Assembly: GCA_024128875.1 (NCBI GenBank)
Contig: JAMYFF010000002.1
Location: 248,001-312,000, forward strand
Length of the DNA stretch: 64,000 nt
Source of the DNA: Salinilacustrithrix flava
GTDB lineage: Bacteria; Actinomycetota; Acidimicrobiia; Acidimicrobiales; Salinilacustritrichaceae
Direction: 5' to 3'
The notes under the pieces are model-generated. The model had not been told where the DNA came from. It ran no database searches and was given only the letters and a program-made list of their open reading frames with translations. Both the position numbers and the translations under genes were made by a program. This document shows positions 7,039 through 16,641 of the stretch, piece by piece. Position 1 is the stretch's first letter, and each line of letters starts with the position of its first letter.

Positions 7039-9057
7039 GTGACAACCCTCCGCCACTTCCTCGGCCGCCTCGGCCAGGTCGCCACCCTGTTCACCACGGT
7101 CGGGGTCGTGGGCATCCTGGCCGTCGTCGTCTTGTCCGCCTCGGCGCTCGGCGTCGCCCACGTCGCCCGCGAATCCGTTCCCGAGCTGCCCGACCCCGGG
7201 GTCGACGTCTCGGCCATCGACGACCTCCAGGCCGCCGTCGACATCGAGCTGTCCCAGCCTTCCGTCGTCGTGGACTCCCAGGGCGACATCATCGGCCGCT
7301 TCGCCGACGACGAGCGCTACGAGCCCCTCGAGGTCGGCCAGGTGCCCGAGATGGTCGAGCGGGTCCTGACCGCGGCCGAGGACGAGGACTTCCGCGAGCA
7401 CAACGGGTTCGACCCGACCGGAATCGCCCGAGCGATGGTGCGCAACGCCTCCAGCGGCGGGATCGAGGAGGGCGGCTCGACGCTGACCCAGCAGCTGGCC
7501 AAGAACCTCTTCACCGGTGACGAGGACGACCTCGAGCGCAAGCTGCAGGAGCTGCAGGTCGCCATCGACGTCGAGGAGCGGTTCAGCAAGGACGAGATCC
7601 TCACGGCCTACGTCAACACCGTGTTCCTCGGCAACGGCGCCCACGGCTTCGAGGCGGCGGCCAAGGAGTACTTCGACAAGCCGGCGGCCGAGCTCACGAT
7701 GAGCGAGACGGCCCTGCTCGTCGGCATCCTGCCGGCGCCCACGACCCGCAACCCCCGCACGAACTTCGAGGCGGCGGACGAAGCCCGCCGCACGGTGCTG
7801 GAGCGCGTCCGCTCCACCGGCAAGGGAACCTTCGCCGAGGTCGACGCCGCCCTCGCCGAGATCCCCGAGGTGCTGCCGCCCCGGCCCCGCTTCGAGAAGT
7901 TCCCCTACTACATGGACTACGTGCGCCGGTTCCTGCTCGACACCGTCGGCATGAGCGCCGAGCAGCTGTACCAGGGCGGCCTGCGCATCGAGACCGCGCT
8001 CGACTCCGAGCTGCAGTTCGTCGCTCGCCTGGCCGTCAACGACCACATCCCCGCCGGCGCCGGCCCGGAGGCCGCGCTCGCCGTGGTGGACCACCGCAGC
8101 GGGCTCGTGCGGGCGATCGTGGGCGGACGTTCCTTCGAGGAGGCCCAGGTCAACCTCGCCCTCGGCAGCGGTGGCGCCGGCGCCGGGCGCCAACCGGGCT
8201 CGTCGTTCAAGCCGTTCGTGCTGGCGGCCGCGCTCGAGCAGGGCTTCGTGCCCCAGCAGCGCATCGGCGCACCGCAGACGTACCTGCCGACGACGGTCCT
8301 CGACCCGAAGCCGGTGCACAACTTCACGCAGCGGGGCTACGGCCAGATCAGCCTGATCGAGGCGACCGTGCGCTCGATCAACACCGCCTACGTGGCGCTC
8401 ACCGAGGCCATCGGCGCCCGCGCCGTCCGCGACGTCGCCTCGTCGCTCGGTGTCGGGGGCCTGCCCGGCTACGTCGGCCCCAGCATCGGCATCGGCGCCT
8501 ACGAGGTGTCACCGCTCGACATGGCGATCGCCTACGGCGGGTTCGCCGCCGACGGCCGGCGCATCCAGGCCGGGCCCGTGACCCGCATCCTCGACTCGTC
8601 GGGCGAGCTCCTGACCGACCTGACTCCGGATCCGGCCGATCGTCCCCGTGTGGTGTCGGCGTACACGGCCCGGTGGGTCACCGACATCCTGCGCCAGAAC
8701 GTCGAGCGGGGCACCGCCACCCGGGCGGCGTTCGGTCGACCGGCCGCAGCGAAGACCGGCACGTCGAACGACTACGGCAACGCGTGGCTCGTGGGCTACA
8801 CGCCGGAGCTGTCGGCGGCCGTGTGGGTCGGTCACCCGACCGGCAACGTCTCCATGGTCAACACCGCCGGCTACGCCCGGGTCACGGGCGGCAGCATCCC
8901 GGCGCTGATCTGGCACGACGTCATGGCCTACGCCCACCGGGACATCCCGGTGAGCGGCTTCGAAGGCCCCCTCCCCGCCCCGGCGCCGACCCGGTCGCTC
9001 CCGGGCGGCCCGCAGCTCGGCGCCGACCCGCTGGAGCAGGCCGAGCAGCAGCCGTGA
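7039..9057 (+). CDS. class A penicillin-binding protein (PBP1-type)
   Basis: This 672-residue protein polymerises and cross-links peptidoglycan outside the membrane. After one membrane helix (about residues 12-42) the glycosyltransferase domain carries the catalytic Glu in EDEDF (114-118) and GGSTLTQQLAKN (145-156). The transpeptidase domain has SSFK (388-391, nucleophile Ser388), SIN (446-448) and KTGT (572-575). The tail is proline-rich and short. The GTG start at 7039 is set by the 7-bp gap after the DUF3566 gene. A second class A PBP lies at 42952-45150, so the strain has at least two. Confidence 0.95.
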   Translation: MTTLRHFLGRLGQVATLFTTVGVVGILAVVVLSASALGVAHVARESVPELPDPGVDVSAIDDLQAAVDIELSQPSVVVDSQGDIIGRFADDERYEPLEVGQVPEMVERVLTAAEDEDFREHNGFDPTGIARAMVRNASSGGIEEGGSTLTQQLAKNLFTGDEDDLERKLQELQVAIDVEERFSKDEILTAYVNTVFLGNGAHGFEAAAKEYFDKPAAELTMSETALLVGILPAPTTRNPRTNFEAADEARRTVLERVRSTGKGTFAEVDAALAEIPEVLPPRPRFEKFPYYMDYVRRFLLDTVGMSAEQLYQGGLRIETALDSELQFVARLAVNDHIPAGAGPEAALAVVDHRSGLVRAIVGGRSFEEAQVNLALGSGGAGAGRQPGSSFKPFVLAAALEQGFVPQQRIGAPQTYLPTTVLDPKPVHNFTQRGYGQISLIEATVRSINTAYVALTEAIGARAVRDVASSLGVGGLPGYVGPSIGIGAYEVSPLDMAIAYGGFAADGRRIQAGPVTRILDSSGELLTDLTPDPADRPRVVSAYTARWVTDILRQNVERGTATRAAFGRPAAAKTGTSNDYGNAWLVGYTPELSAAVWVGHPTGNVSMVNTAGYARVTGGSIPALIWHDVMAYAHRDIPVSGFEGPLPAPAPTRSLPGGPQLGADPLEQAEQQP

Positions 9058-9072
9058 TCTCCGCCCGTCCGC

Positions 9073-9432
9073 TCACCGGAGCGGGCGGGCGAAGCTGACC
9101 TCGTGACCATCGGGGTCGTCGATGTGGAAGTACCGCTCCCCCCACGGGGCATCCGACGGCGGCATCGACGGGGTGAGGCCGGCGGCGAGCGCACGCTCGT
9201 GCATGGCGTCGACGTCGTCGACGTGGACGATGAAGCGGCCCCAGTGCACCTCGGTCCGCTCGACCAGCTGCAGGTTGAGGAACCCGGAACCGACGCCGTA
9301 GCTGGTGAAGGGGGCGTCCGGGCCGCCGTGGACGACCTCGAAGCCGAGCGCGCCGTAGAACGCGCAGGACGCACCCATGTCGGTGACGCCGATGGTGACG
9401 GCGCTGAGGGACTCGGGACGGCCGGTGCTCAT
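9073..9432 (-). CDS. VOC (glyoxalase/bleomycin-resistance) family protein
   Basis: The 119-residue protein is one VOC module made of two beta-alpha-beta-beta-beta repeats: LSAVTIGVTDMGASCAFYGA at the start and GERYFHIDDPDGHEVSFARP at the end, with the characteristic DPDG turn. Such proteins are metal-dependent enzymes or antibiotic-sequestering proteins; the substrate cannot be read from sequence. Its ATG overlaps the stop of the AddA-like gene by 4 bp (ATGA), so it is translated with the helicase operon. Confidence 0.85.
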   Translation of the reverse strand: MSTGRPESLSAVTIGVTDMGASCAFYGALGFEVVHGGPDAPFTSYGVGSGFLNLQLVERTEVHWGRFIVHVDDVDAMHERALAAGLTPSMPPSDAPWGERYFHIDDPDGHEVSFARPLR

Positions 9433-12400
9433 GCTCGCACCTCCCCCAGCAGCTGGCGCCGGACACCGCCCACGGCATCGGCGAGGTCGGCGATCGGCGC
9501 GTCCACCGCCTCGGTGCCTCGGAGGAAGAGGAAGTGGACCTCGGTCACCGGCCGGCCGGTGGCTGCCTCCAGCAGGAGGGCGTACGCCGCACCCTGGGGG
9601 GCGTAGCGCTCCAGGGCGTCGGCCACCGCCGCGTCGGAGGGCACGTCGTCGGTCTTGTAGTCGACGACCACGAGCCCGTGTCCGTCGTCGAAGCACAGGT
9701 CGACGAAGCCCTCGACGAGGTCGACGCCGTCGAGCCCGACCGCAGCGCCTTCGCCGACGATCGCTGTCGTCGGTGCGGCCACGTGCAGCTCGCGGTGGAG
9801 GTGCCCGGAGGCGACGGCGCGACGCACGAGCGGGCTGGCGACAGCGGCGCGGGCCTTGGCCTCCACCAGCTCCGCCGCGTCCGCCGGCAGGCCCTCCACC
9901 GCGGCCTGCCATCGGGCCAGGCCGCCCAGCTCGCTGCCGGCCGCGTCGGTGAGGTCGGCGTGCTGGAGCACGGCGTGGACCGCGCTGCCGATGCTGGTAC
10001 CCGCCCGTCCCCGACGCCACGGCTCACGTTCGGGCGTGATCGGCTCGGCCAGGCCGCCGTCGTCCTCCGGGACGGCCGCCTGGTCCCGGGCGATGGCCGT
10101 GGCGGACAGCACGCCTCCCCCGCCCCGGGCCAGGGTCGCGGCGCGTCGTTCGGTGAACTCCTCGACCTGGGCCTGCCAGGTCGCGGTGCCGGGGGTCGCC
10201 TTCGGCGCCGTCGGCTCGTCCTCTGCGACGACCAGCTCGACGTCCTCGTCGGAGGCGGTCCAGCGCACCGCCAGGCCGTCCATGTCGCCGGCGAGCGCAC
10301 CGAGACGGGACGAGATGCGGCCGCCGTGGCTGCGAGCGATGGCCGACCTGGTGTGGTGGGTGCTGACGATGAGGTGGTCTCGTGCCCGGGTGAGGGCGAC
10401 GTAGAGGAGCCGGATCCGCTCGTGCTCGTCCATGGTCTCGTCCACGGTGCGCACGGCCTGGTAGCGGGTGGTCTCCATGCCCGTGCGCATCTTGAACTCG
10501 AAGCCCCCCTCGGCGGCGAACCGGACCGTGGCCCCGGTGCGACCGGTGGGGTCCTGGGCGGAGAGCCCGGAGACGGCGGTGATGCCGAACTCGAGGCCCT
10601 TGGCCCCGTGGATCGTGAGGATCCGCACCGCGTCGACGTCGGCCTCGGGCAGGACGGGGCTGGTGGCCCGGAGCTTGTCGTCGCGCTGCAGGTCGGCCCA
10701 GTGGAGGAACGCGCGCAGGCCGCCGTCCTCGGTGTCGGCGAACTGGCGGGCGTGCTCGACCACGATCCGGTAGAGGCGCCACAGGTCACGGTGGCGGCGG
10801 CCGGCGAGGCACAGCTCGAGGAGCCGACGGTCGCGCAGGACGGACTCGACGATCTCGGGCACCGCCTGGAACGGCGCAGCCCGGTTCCGGGCGCGGAGGT
10901 CGGCGAGGCCACGCTCGACCGGGTCGACCTCGTCGGGCGGCAGCGCGGCGAGGACGTCGGGCGGGCGCACGCTGGAGCCCAGGTAGGTGATGCGACCGTG
11001 CTGGCGGGTCCAGCGCAGCAGGTCGTCGTCGCCGCAGCCGTAGGCCGGCGAGCGCAGCGCGCCGACGGCGGCGATCGCGTCGCCCGGATCGTCGATGGCC
11101 CGCAGGATCGCCAGGAGGTCGGCGACCTCGGTGGTGCCGTACACGAGCGTGCCGCTCTCGAGCCGGTACGGGATCCCTGCATCGTCGAGGCACGTGCGCA
11201 GGTGGGACAGCGTCGTGCGGCTGGGCAGCAGGATGGCCATGTCCGACCACCGGCACGGCCTCGGGGCGCCGCCGGACTCCACGTACCAGCCCTCGCGGTG
11301 GGCGCGGCCGAGCACGGCGGCCACGTCGGATGCTTCGGCGCTGCGAGCGGCTTCGGCCCGGGGGTGGGGTTCGCCGTCGCCGAGCACCACCACGGCAGGG
11401 CCGGGGTCGCCGGGGATGGGCGGCCGGTGGGGTTCGAGGGCCACGTAGTGGGGTTGCGCGGTCGCCTGCGTGTCGGGCTCGATGGCGTGGCGGATGAGGC
11501 CGTCGTCGTCGCCGCCGAAGACGGCATTGCAGAACGCGAGCACCGGCCCGACGGTGCGGAAGTTGACCCGCAGGCTCGTGGCTCCGCCCGTGTAGCGCGC
11601 CGCGGTCTGGCTGAACAGGCCGATGTCGGCCCGCCGGAACCGGTAGATCGACTGCTTGGGATCGCCGACGAAGAACAGGCGACCCTCCTCGACGTCGACG
11701 TCGTGCCACGGGGTGGAGGTGTCGTGGGCGGGGTCGGCGGCGATGCGCACGGCCAGCTCGATCTGGATCGGGTCGGTGTCCTGGAACTCGTCGATGAGCA
11801 GGTGCCGGTACCGCTGGTGGAACCGCTGGCGCACGCTGCGCTCGGTGCGCAGCACCTGGCGGGCGAGCACCAGCAGGTCGTGGAACTCGAGGCGCCCCTC
11901 GCGCCGGCGGGCGTCGGCGTCGTCCAGCGTGTACAGGGCGATCTCCGCGCCGAGGCGGGTGAGCACCTGGTCGGTGAGGGCGGCCACGTCGGCGGCGATG
12001 GCGTCGATGACGGCGTGCCCGGCCTCGATGACGGCGGGCTTGGATCCGTCGGGCCAGCAGCCCTTGGTGCCGGCGTTCCTGTTCGGGCCCTTCAGCCCGG
12101 ACGTGGCGAGCAGGACGAGCTCGTAGGGGTCGGACGCCGCGGCCCGCAGCGCCTCGCGGAGCGGGAGCGCGTACTCGGTGACCCATCGGGCGAGCCGGTC
12201 GCCCTCCGGGTCGGTGCACGCGGCGAGCATCCCCTCGATCTCGTCGATCCCCTCGATCCATCGGTCCACCCGCAGCACCGAACGGTCGACGTCGACGGCA
12301 CGGTCTTCCTCGATGAGGCCGGCGTCGCGCGCCTCTTCGACCAGGTCCCAGTTCTGCCCCAGGGTGTCGGCGACGGCCTGCAGGTCCTGGGAGGAGATCC

Positions 12401-12911
12401 CCAGGGTGAGCGACATGCGCATCGTGTCGGCGAGGGCGTCGTCGTCGAGCAGCTGGTGCTCGAAGCGGCGCCAGCGCTCCTCGGCGCGCAGCGAGGAGCT
12501 GATGTCGTCGTGGACCTCGACCGCCGGGGGGAGCCGCGCCTCGATGGGTGCGGCCAGCAGGAGCCGCTGGGCGAAGGCGTGGAGGGTGCAGATGGTGGCC
12601 CGGTCGAGCCGGTCCAGGGCGGCGGCCGCCGACGCCCGCGCCTCGGGCGAATCGGTGACCCAGTCCACCTTCTCGCCGGCCTCGACCTCCTCGAGGGTGC
12701 GGCGGACGCGGGCGCGGAGCTCGGCGGCGGCCGCCTCGGTGAAGGTGATCGCGGCGATGGAGGTGACGTCGGCTCCGGCCAGCACGAGGGACACGACCCG
12801 GCTGACGAGCGACGAGGTCTTGCCGGACCCAGCTCCGGCCTCGACGAAGAGGGTGCTGCCGTGATCCCGTGCGATGCGACGCCGGGCGTCCTGGTCGACG
12901 ATGTCGGTCAT
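9429..12911 (-). CDS. addA: AddA-like UvrD-type helicase with C-terminal PD-(D/E)XK nuclease
   Basis: The 1160-residue protein is a superfamily 1A helicase: Walker A EAGAGSGKTS (24-33), ITFTEAAAAELRARV motif Ia, HLLIDEFQDTDPIQ motif II, VGDPKQSIYRFRRAD motif III, ILTIHGAKGLEF motif V and LLYVALTRARD motif VI. The last 200 residues form a RecB-like nuclease ending in VVVDYKTD. It works with the adjacent AddB-like protein to process double-strand DNA ends for recombination. The ATG at 12911 overlaps the upstream stop by 4 bp (ATGA). Length agrees with AddA of other bacteria. Confidence 0.9.
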   Translation of the reverse strand: MTDIVDQDARRRIARDHGSTLFVEAGAGSGKTSSLVSRVVSLVLAGADVTSIAAITFTEAAAAELRARVRRTLEEVEAGEKVDWVTDSPEARASAAAALDRLDRATICTLHAFAQRLLLAAPIEARLPPAVEVHDDISSSLRAEERWRRFEHQLLDDDALADTMRMSLTLGISSQDLQAVADTLGQNWDLVEEARDAGLIEEDRAVDVDRSVLRVDRWIEGIDEIEGMLAACTDPEGDRLARWVTEYALPLREALRAAASDPYELVLLATSGLKGPNRNAGTKGCWPDGSKPAVIEAGHAVIDAIAADVAALTDQVLTRLGAEIALYTLDDADARRREGRLEFHDLLVLARQVLRTERSVRQRFHQRYRHLLIDEFQDTDPIQIELAVRIAADPAHDTSTPWHDVDVEEGRLFFVGDPKQSIYRFRRADIGLFSQTAARYTGGATSLRVNFRTVGPVLAFCNAVFGGDDDGLIRHAIEPDTQATAQPHYVALEPHRPPIPGDPGPAVVVLGDGEPHPRAEAARSAEASDVAAVLGRAHREGWYVESGGAPRPCRWSDMAILLPSRTTLSHLRTCLDDAGIPYRLESGTLVYGTTEVADLLAILRAIDDPGDAIAAVGALRSPAYGCGDDDLLRWTRQHGRITYLGSSVRPPDVLAALPPDEVDPVERGLADLRARNRAAPFQAVPEIVESVLRDRRLLELCLAGRRHRDLWRLYRIVVEHARQFADTEDGGLRAFLHWADLQRDDKLRATSPVLPEADVDAVRILTIHGAKGLEFGITAVSGLSAQDPTGRTGATVRFAAEGGFEFKMRTGMETTRYQAVRTVDETMDEHERIRLLYVALTRARDHLIVSTHHTRSAIARSHGGRISSRLGALAGDMDGLAVRWTASDEDVELVVAEDEPTAPKATPGTATWQAQVEEFTERRAATLARGGGGVLSATAIARDQAAVPEDDGGLAEPITPEREPWRRGRAGTSIGSAVHAVLQHADLTDAAGSELGGLARWQAAVEGLPADAAELVEAKARAAVASPLVRRAVASGHLHRELHVAAPTTAIVGEGAAVGLDGVDLVEGFVDLCFDDGHGLVVVDYKTDDVPSDAAVADALERYAPQGAAYALLLEAATGRPVTEVHFLFLRGTEAVDAPIADLADAVGGVRRQLLGEVRA

Positions 12912-15900
12912 CGGGCATCCTCCGGGGTCGGGTCGAGCACCGAGGCGGAGCCGTCCTCGGCGAGCCGGCGCAGCGGTGCGAGCGACGGCTCGTGGCGGAC
13001 CCGCTCCCACTCCTCGTCGCGGTCGCGCGGGCAGATCGAGTCGAACTCGCACCAGGCGCAGTGCTCGAAGTTCCCCCAGTGCCAGGCGTGGTCGCCGGGC
13101 CTCGCCGGGAAGCGCCCCGCAGCGATGCCGTCGGCCAGCACCCCGAGGACCCGGGTGAAGCGCTCCCGGAGCTCGGCGTCGACGGGGTAGCCCCGGTGCT
13201 CGTTGGTGTGCGGGGGTCGGAGGAACCAGTACCTGGCGTGCACCTCGGCGTCGCCCGGGACGTCGAGGTCGCGGTCGGCACCGGCCGCCATCGCATAGGC
13301 GACGAGCTGGATCTTGGTGCCGCCGGCCAGGGGGTCGCCCCCCTTGGCCTCGTCCTTCACGATGCCGTCGAAGGCGGCGGGCTTGCTGTACTTGTAGTCC
13401 CAGACCACCACCCGGGCGCGACCGTCGCCGTCGGTCCCCCGGTCGACCCGGTCGGCCTGCCCGGCCAGCTGGAGCACGCGACCGTCGCCGAGGTCGACGA
13501 CCAGGGGCGGGGCGCCGTGGCGCCCGAAGGTGAGCTCGACCGCGACGGGCGCCGTGCCGAAGTCTCGACGCTGCTCCTCGTCGCCGGTGAGGGTGCGCTG
13601 GAGCACCCGGTGGATCTCGTCGCGGTCGTGGGCCCACCAGCGGGGGTGGCCGGTGATGCCGCGCGCTTCTGCGGCATCGCACTCCTCGTCGCAGATCTCT
13701 CTGAGCCGCTCGCGCGCGGCGTCCGACCACCGCTCGCCTGGTGCGGGCGCTGCGTCCGCGTCGATGACCTCGGCGAAGAACCGCTCGAGCACGCGGTGGG
13801 CCAGGGTGCCGCGCTCGCGGCCGTCGATGCGCTCGATCTCCTCGGGCCGGTCGCGCGAGCGGAGCCGGAGCGCGTGGGAGAAGAACCACCGGCGCGGGCA
13901 GGTGGCGTAGGTCTCGAGCGACGTGGGCGACAGGACCCCGAGCGCGGTCACGTCGACGCCGTCGCCGTCGAGGTTGCCGTCGAAGCGGGTGAAGGAACCG
14001 GAGCGGCGAGCCCGGAGCAGCTCGGTGCCGGCGACCAGCACGGGATCGGCGGCGGCCGGGTGCTCCTCGAACGCGCCCGTGCGCAGGAGCGAGGCGAGGG
14101 CGTGCTCCTCGAGGTGCAGCGCCGACGCCTCACCCTCGGCCACGGCGTGGAGCCCGGCTCCGTGGCTGGCCACGAGGGTGACCCCGGGGACGTGGTGGCC
14201 GGCCATGAGGGCTTCGGTGTCAGGACGGAGTCCAGCGTGGCGGTCGACCACCTCGACCAGCCACCGGCTGGGGACGAGGGCCCGCCCGGAGCGCTGGTCG
14301 TTGCGGGCGTAGGTGACCAGCCGGTGCGCGCCGGCCGAGGCCAGCGACGCGAGGAACGCCCGGCGCTGCCGGCGCTGCTGGTCGTCCACCGCGGCGAGCC
14401 CGACCGTGCGGCGCAGCTCGTCACCCAGCAGGGCGTCGTCGCCGGCGAGGCGGGGCAGGTGCCCCTCGGCGAGGCCGACGACAGCCACGGCGTCGAGTGG
14501 GATGAGGGGTGGCGCGTCGACCGTGGTGACGAGCAGGCCGGTGCCCGTGCGGCCCTGGCGGGGTGCGGGTGCGTCGAGCACTGTCCGGATGGTGTCGCGC
14601 ACGACCTCCGGGGTCGGCGCCGGCTCGAGCTCCTCGAGGGCCGCGAGCCGGGCCAGGGCGAGCCGGATCGTGGTGTCCGCGTCGAGCTCGACCGCGGACC
14701 AGCTGACCCGGCTGCGCGCCGGACCGCAGAGGCGGTCCAGCGCGCCGCCCGCCCAGGCCGCGACGTCGGGCCACCTCGTCGGCAGGTTGGCGCACAGCGC
14801 GTCGAGGGCGTCGACCGCCTGCCGGAGCTGCGCATCGAGGTCGAGGCGGTGCTCGATCCACCCGGTGTCCTCGTCCCCGTCGGCGGCGGCGAGGCGGGCC
14901 TGCAGCCGGGCCTGCTCGGCGTCGAGCGTGGCCCGCCAGCGAGCAGGGTCGCGGATGACCCCGAGCCAGCGCGTCCGCTCGTCGAACGACGCCGCGGGCA
15001 GCGGCCGGGCGTCGGCGTCGACCACCACCCCGCTGGCCCAGAGGTCGACGACCTCCTGCCGGCCGAAGCGGGAGCGATCGACCTCGAGCACGCCGAGCAG
15101 CACCCGGCCGGCGACCGTCTGGGCGAGCCGACGGGTGCTGGGACCGGAGAACGGGACCCGGGCCGCCTGCAGGACGTCGGCCACCACGCGCGCGTAGGGC
15201 GACCCCGACGGGTGCACGAGCGCCATCCGGTGCAGCGGCGTGCCCTCGTCGGCGAGGGCGAGCAGGTGGCGCACGGCGACCCGCACCTCGTCGTCGATGT
15301 CGTTGGCCGAGACCGCCTCGGTGATCTCGGGCAGCTCCGCCGCAGGTGGGGACGTCTGGACGAGCCGGGCGAGGTGGGTGGCGAGCGCGTCGTCCAGCGG
15401 CCGATCGCCGGTGGCGCCCAGGAGGAGCCGGACGGGGCGGTGGCGGGCGATGGCCTGCAGGAGGTCGAGCTCGGCCTCGGTGAAGCGGTCCGGCAGGTGG
15501 ACGAGCACCGTGCCGAGCGCGTCGACCCGGGGCCCGCCCTCGCACGCGACCTCCGTCGCCAGCCCGATGACCGCGTCGGGACCGAGGGGACCGAGCCGGG
15601 CCCGGACCGCGTCGCGCAGGCGCACGACATCGGCGGGAACGGGCCCGGCGGCCCGGATCTGGTCCAGGGCGCCCTCGCCGAGGGCATCGACCTCGACCAC
15701 GGCGGCCGCGATCCGCTCCCACGTGACCCGGTGCTCGGCGATGGGCCCGAACCGGCCGGGCTGCTCGTCCAGGGCGACGCGCACCGCGGTGACCACGAGC
15801 TCGCGGTCGACGCCGGCACCGAGGCCGGCGTCGGCCAGGCGCGGGGCCGCGAGCTGCTCGGCCACCGCCCCGAGGGCGTGGAACCCCACGCCGACCGAAC

Positions 15901-16069
15901 CGCCGGCCCGGCGGGCGAGGGCCCGCCGCGTGGCGACCGCAACCGACGGCGACGGCGTGACGACCGTGACCGGCGCCAGCGGACCAGCGGCGCGTGCCGC
16001 CTCCACCGCATCGTGCAGCGCGCCGAGGGCGGCGTCGCCATGTGCGGTCCACTGCACGTCGAAGGTCAT
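12908..16069 (-). CDS. addB: AddB-like helicase/nuclease subunit with Fe-S cysteines
   Basis: This 1053-residue protein has a degenerate helicase-like first part and a C-terminal PD-(D/E)XK nuclease with VVVWDYKYSK. The four cysteines of the AddB iron-sulfur clamp are visible: one in YATCPRRWFF before the nuclease core and three at the end in HCAWCEFDSICP. No good Walker A is visible, so the partner AddA probably provides ATP-driven motion. It is first in the operon addB-addA-VOC, joined by ATGA overlaps. The ATG at 16069 is supported by TACGTT 6 nt upstream. Confidence 0.85.
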   Translation of the reverse strand: MTFDVQWTAHGDAALGALHDAVEAARAAGPLAPVTVVTPSPSVAVATRRALARRAGGSVGVGFHALGAVAEQLAAPRLADAGLGAGVDRELVVTAVRVALDEQPGRFGPIAEHRVTWERIAAAVVEVDALGEGALDQIRAAGPVPADVVRLRDAVRARLGPLGPDAVIGLATEVACEGGPRVDALGTVLVHLPDRFTEAELDLLQAIARHRPVRLLLGATGDRPLDDALATHLARLVQTSPPAAELPEITEAVSANDIDDEVRVAVRHLLALADEGTPLHRMALVHPSGSPYARVVADVLQAARVPFSGPSTRRLAQTVAGRVLLGVLEVDRSRFGRQEVVDLWASGVVVDADARPLPAASFDERTRWLGVIRDPARWRATLDAEQARLQARLAAADGDEDTGWIEHRLDLDAQLRQAVDALDALCANLPTRWPDVAAWAGGALDRLCGPARSRVSWSAVELDADTTIRLALARLAALEELEPAPTPEVVRDTIRTVLDAPAPRQGRTGTGLLVTTVDAPPLIPLDAVAVVGLAEGHLPRLAGDDALLGDELRRTVGLAAVDDQQRRQRRAFLASLASAGAHRLVTYARNDQRSGRALVPSRWLVEVVDRHAGLRPDTEALMAGHHVPGVTLVASHGAGLHAVAEGEASALHLEEHALASLLRTGAFEEHPAAADPVLVAGTELLRARRSGSFTRFDGNLDGDGVDVTALGVLSPTSLETYATCPRRWFFSHALRLRSRDRPEEIERIDGRERGTLAHRVLERFFAEVIDADAAPAPGERWSDAARERLREICDEECDAAEARGITGHPRWWAHDRDEIHRVLQRTLTGDEEQRRDFGTAPVAVELTFGRHGAPPLVVDLGDGRVLQLAGQADRVDRGTDGDGRARVVVWDYKYSKPAAFDGIVKDEAKGGDPLAGGTKIQLVAYAMAAGADRDLDVPGDAEVHARYWFLRPPHTNEHRGYPVDAELRERFTRVLGVLADGIAAGRFPARPGDHAWHWGNFEHCAWCEFDSICPRDRDEEWERVRHEPSLAPLRRLAEDGSASVLDPTPEDAR

Positions 16070-16075
16070 GGGGCG

Positions 16076-16081
16076 AACGTA
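16076..16081 (-). promoter_or_regulatory. -10 element of the addB operon, leaderless layout
   Basis: TACGTT on the minus strand, 6 nt before the ATG at 16069, with no Shine-Dalgarno sequence. Confidence 0.55.
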
Positions 16082-16168
16082 CCCGGGGGGTGTGACGGGA
16101 ACGGGAGCCCGCAGCCGGCGTCCGGGGGCACGCACCGCCGCGGGGGCGTGATCAAGCACACTCGTGGC

Positions 16169-16639
16169 ATGCAGGACGCATCCCAGGTCGTCGGAACGAT
16201 CGTCGTCGGTCTCGACGGGTCGTCGAACAGCCACGAAGCGGTGGTGTGGGCTGCCCGCCTCGCCCGCTCGCTCGATGCCGAGGTCGTCGCCGTGCACGCC
16301 CTCGGCCTGCTCGACCAGCTCGAGCCCGGGGGGCCGATGGTGCCCACCCAGCCCCACCGCGACGAGATCGCCGAGCGCGCCAACGGGCTGTGGTCCCGCC
16401 CACTGGAGGAAGCCGGCGTCCGCCACCGCGTCCTGCTTCACGATGGCAACCCCGTCGACGTGGTCCTCAACGTCCTCGACGAGGTCGGCGCCGACCTCGC
16501 CGTGCTCGGCAGCCGAGGCATCGGCGGGACGCCGGCGCTGCTGCTCGGCAGCACCAGCAGCCAGGTCGCCCAGCGTGCGCTGTGCCCGGTCACCATCGTC
16601 CCGCCCTCGGACCGGCCGACCCAGGGTCGGAGCAGGTAG
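16169..16639 (+). CDS. universal stress protein (UspA family)
   Basis: The 156-residue protein is a single Usp domain: the first strand GTIVVGLDGSSNSHEAVVWA and the C-terminal ATP-binding loop GSRGIGG followed by LLLGSTSSQVAQRALCPVTI, which fits the G-2x-G-9x-G(S/T) rule for ATP-binding members. It is divergent from addB. The ATG at 16169 has no clear Shine-Dalgarno sequence; CACACT lies 6 nt before it, so the transcript may be leaderless. It ends 2 bp before the DUF885 gene, making a two-gene unit. Confidence 0.92.
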   Translation: MQDASQVVGTIVVGLDGSSNSHEAVVWAARLARSLDAEVVAVHALGLLDQLEPGGPMVPTQPHRDEIAERANGLWSRPLEEAGVRHRVLLHDGNPVDVVLNVLDEVGADLAVLGSRGIGGTPALLLGSTSSQVAQRALCPVTIVPPSDRPTQGRSR

Positions 16640-16641
16640 CC

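Noticed and set aside
9534..16639. Very long plus-strand ORFs (over 1200 codons) opposite addA and addB
   Set aside because: They are shadows of the real minus-strand genes in GC-rich DNA; composition is low-complexity Gly/Arg/Val/Asp-rich and no domain is visible, whereas the minus strand has all helicase motifs.
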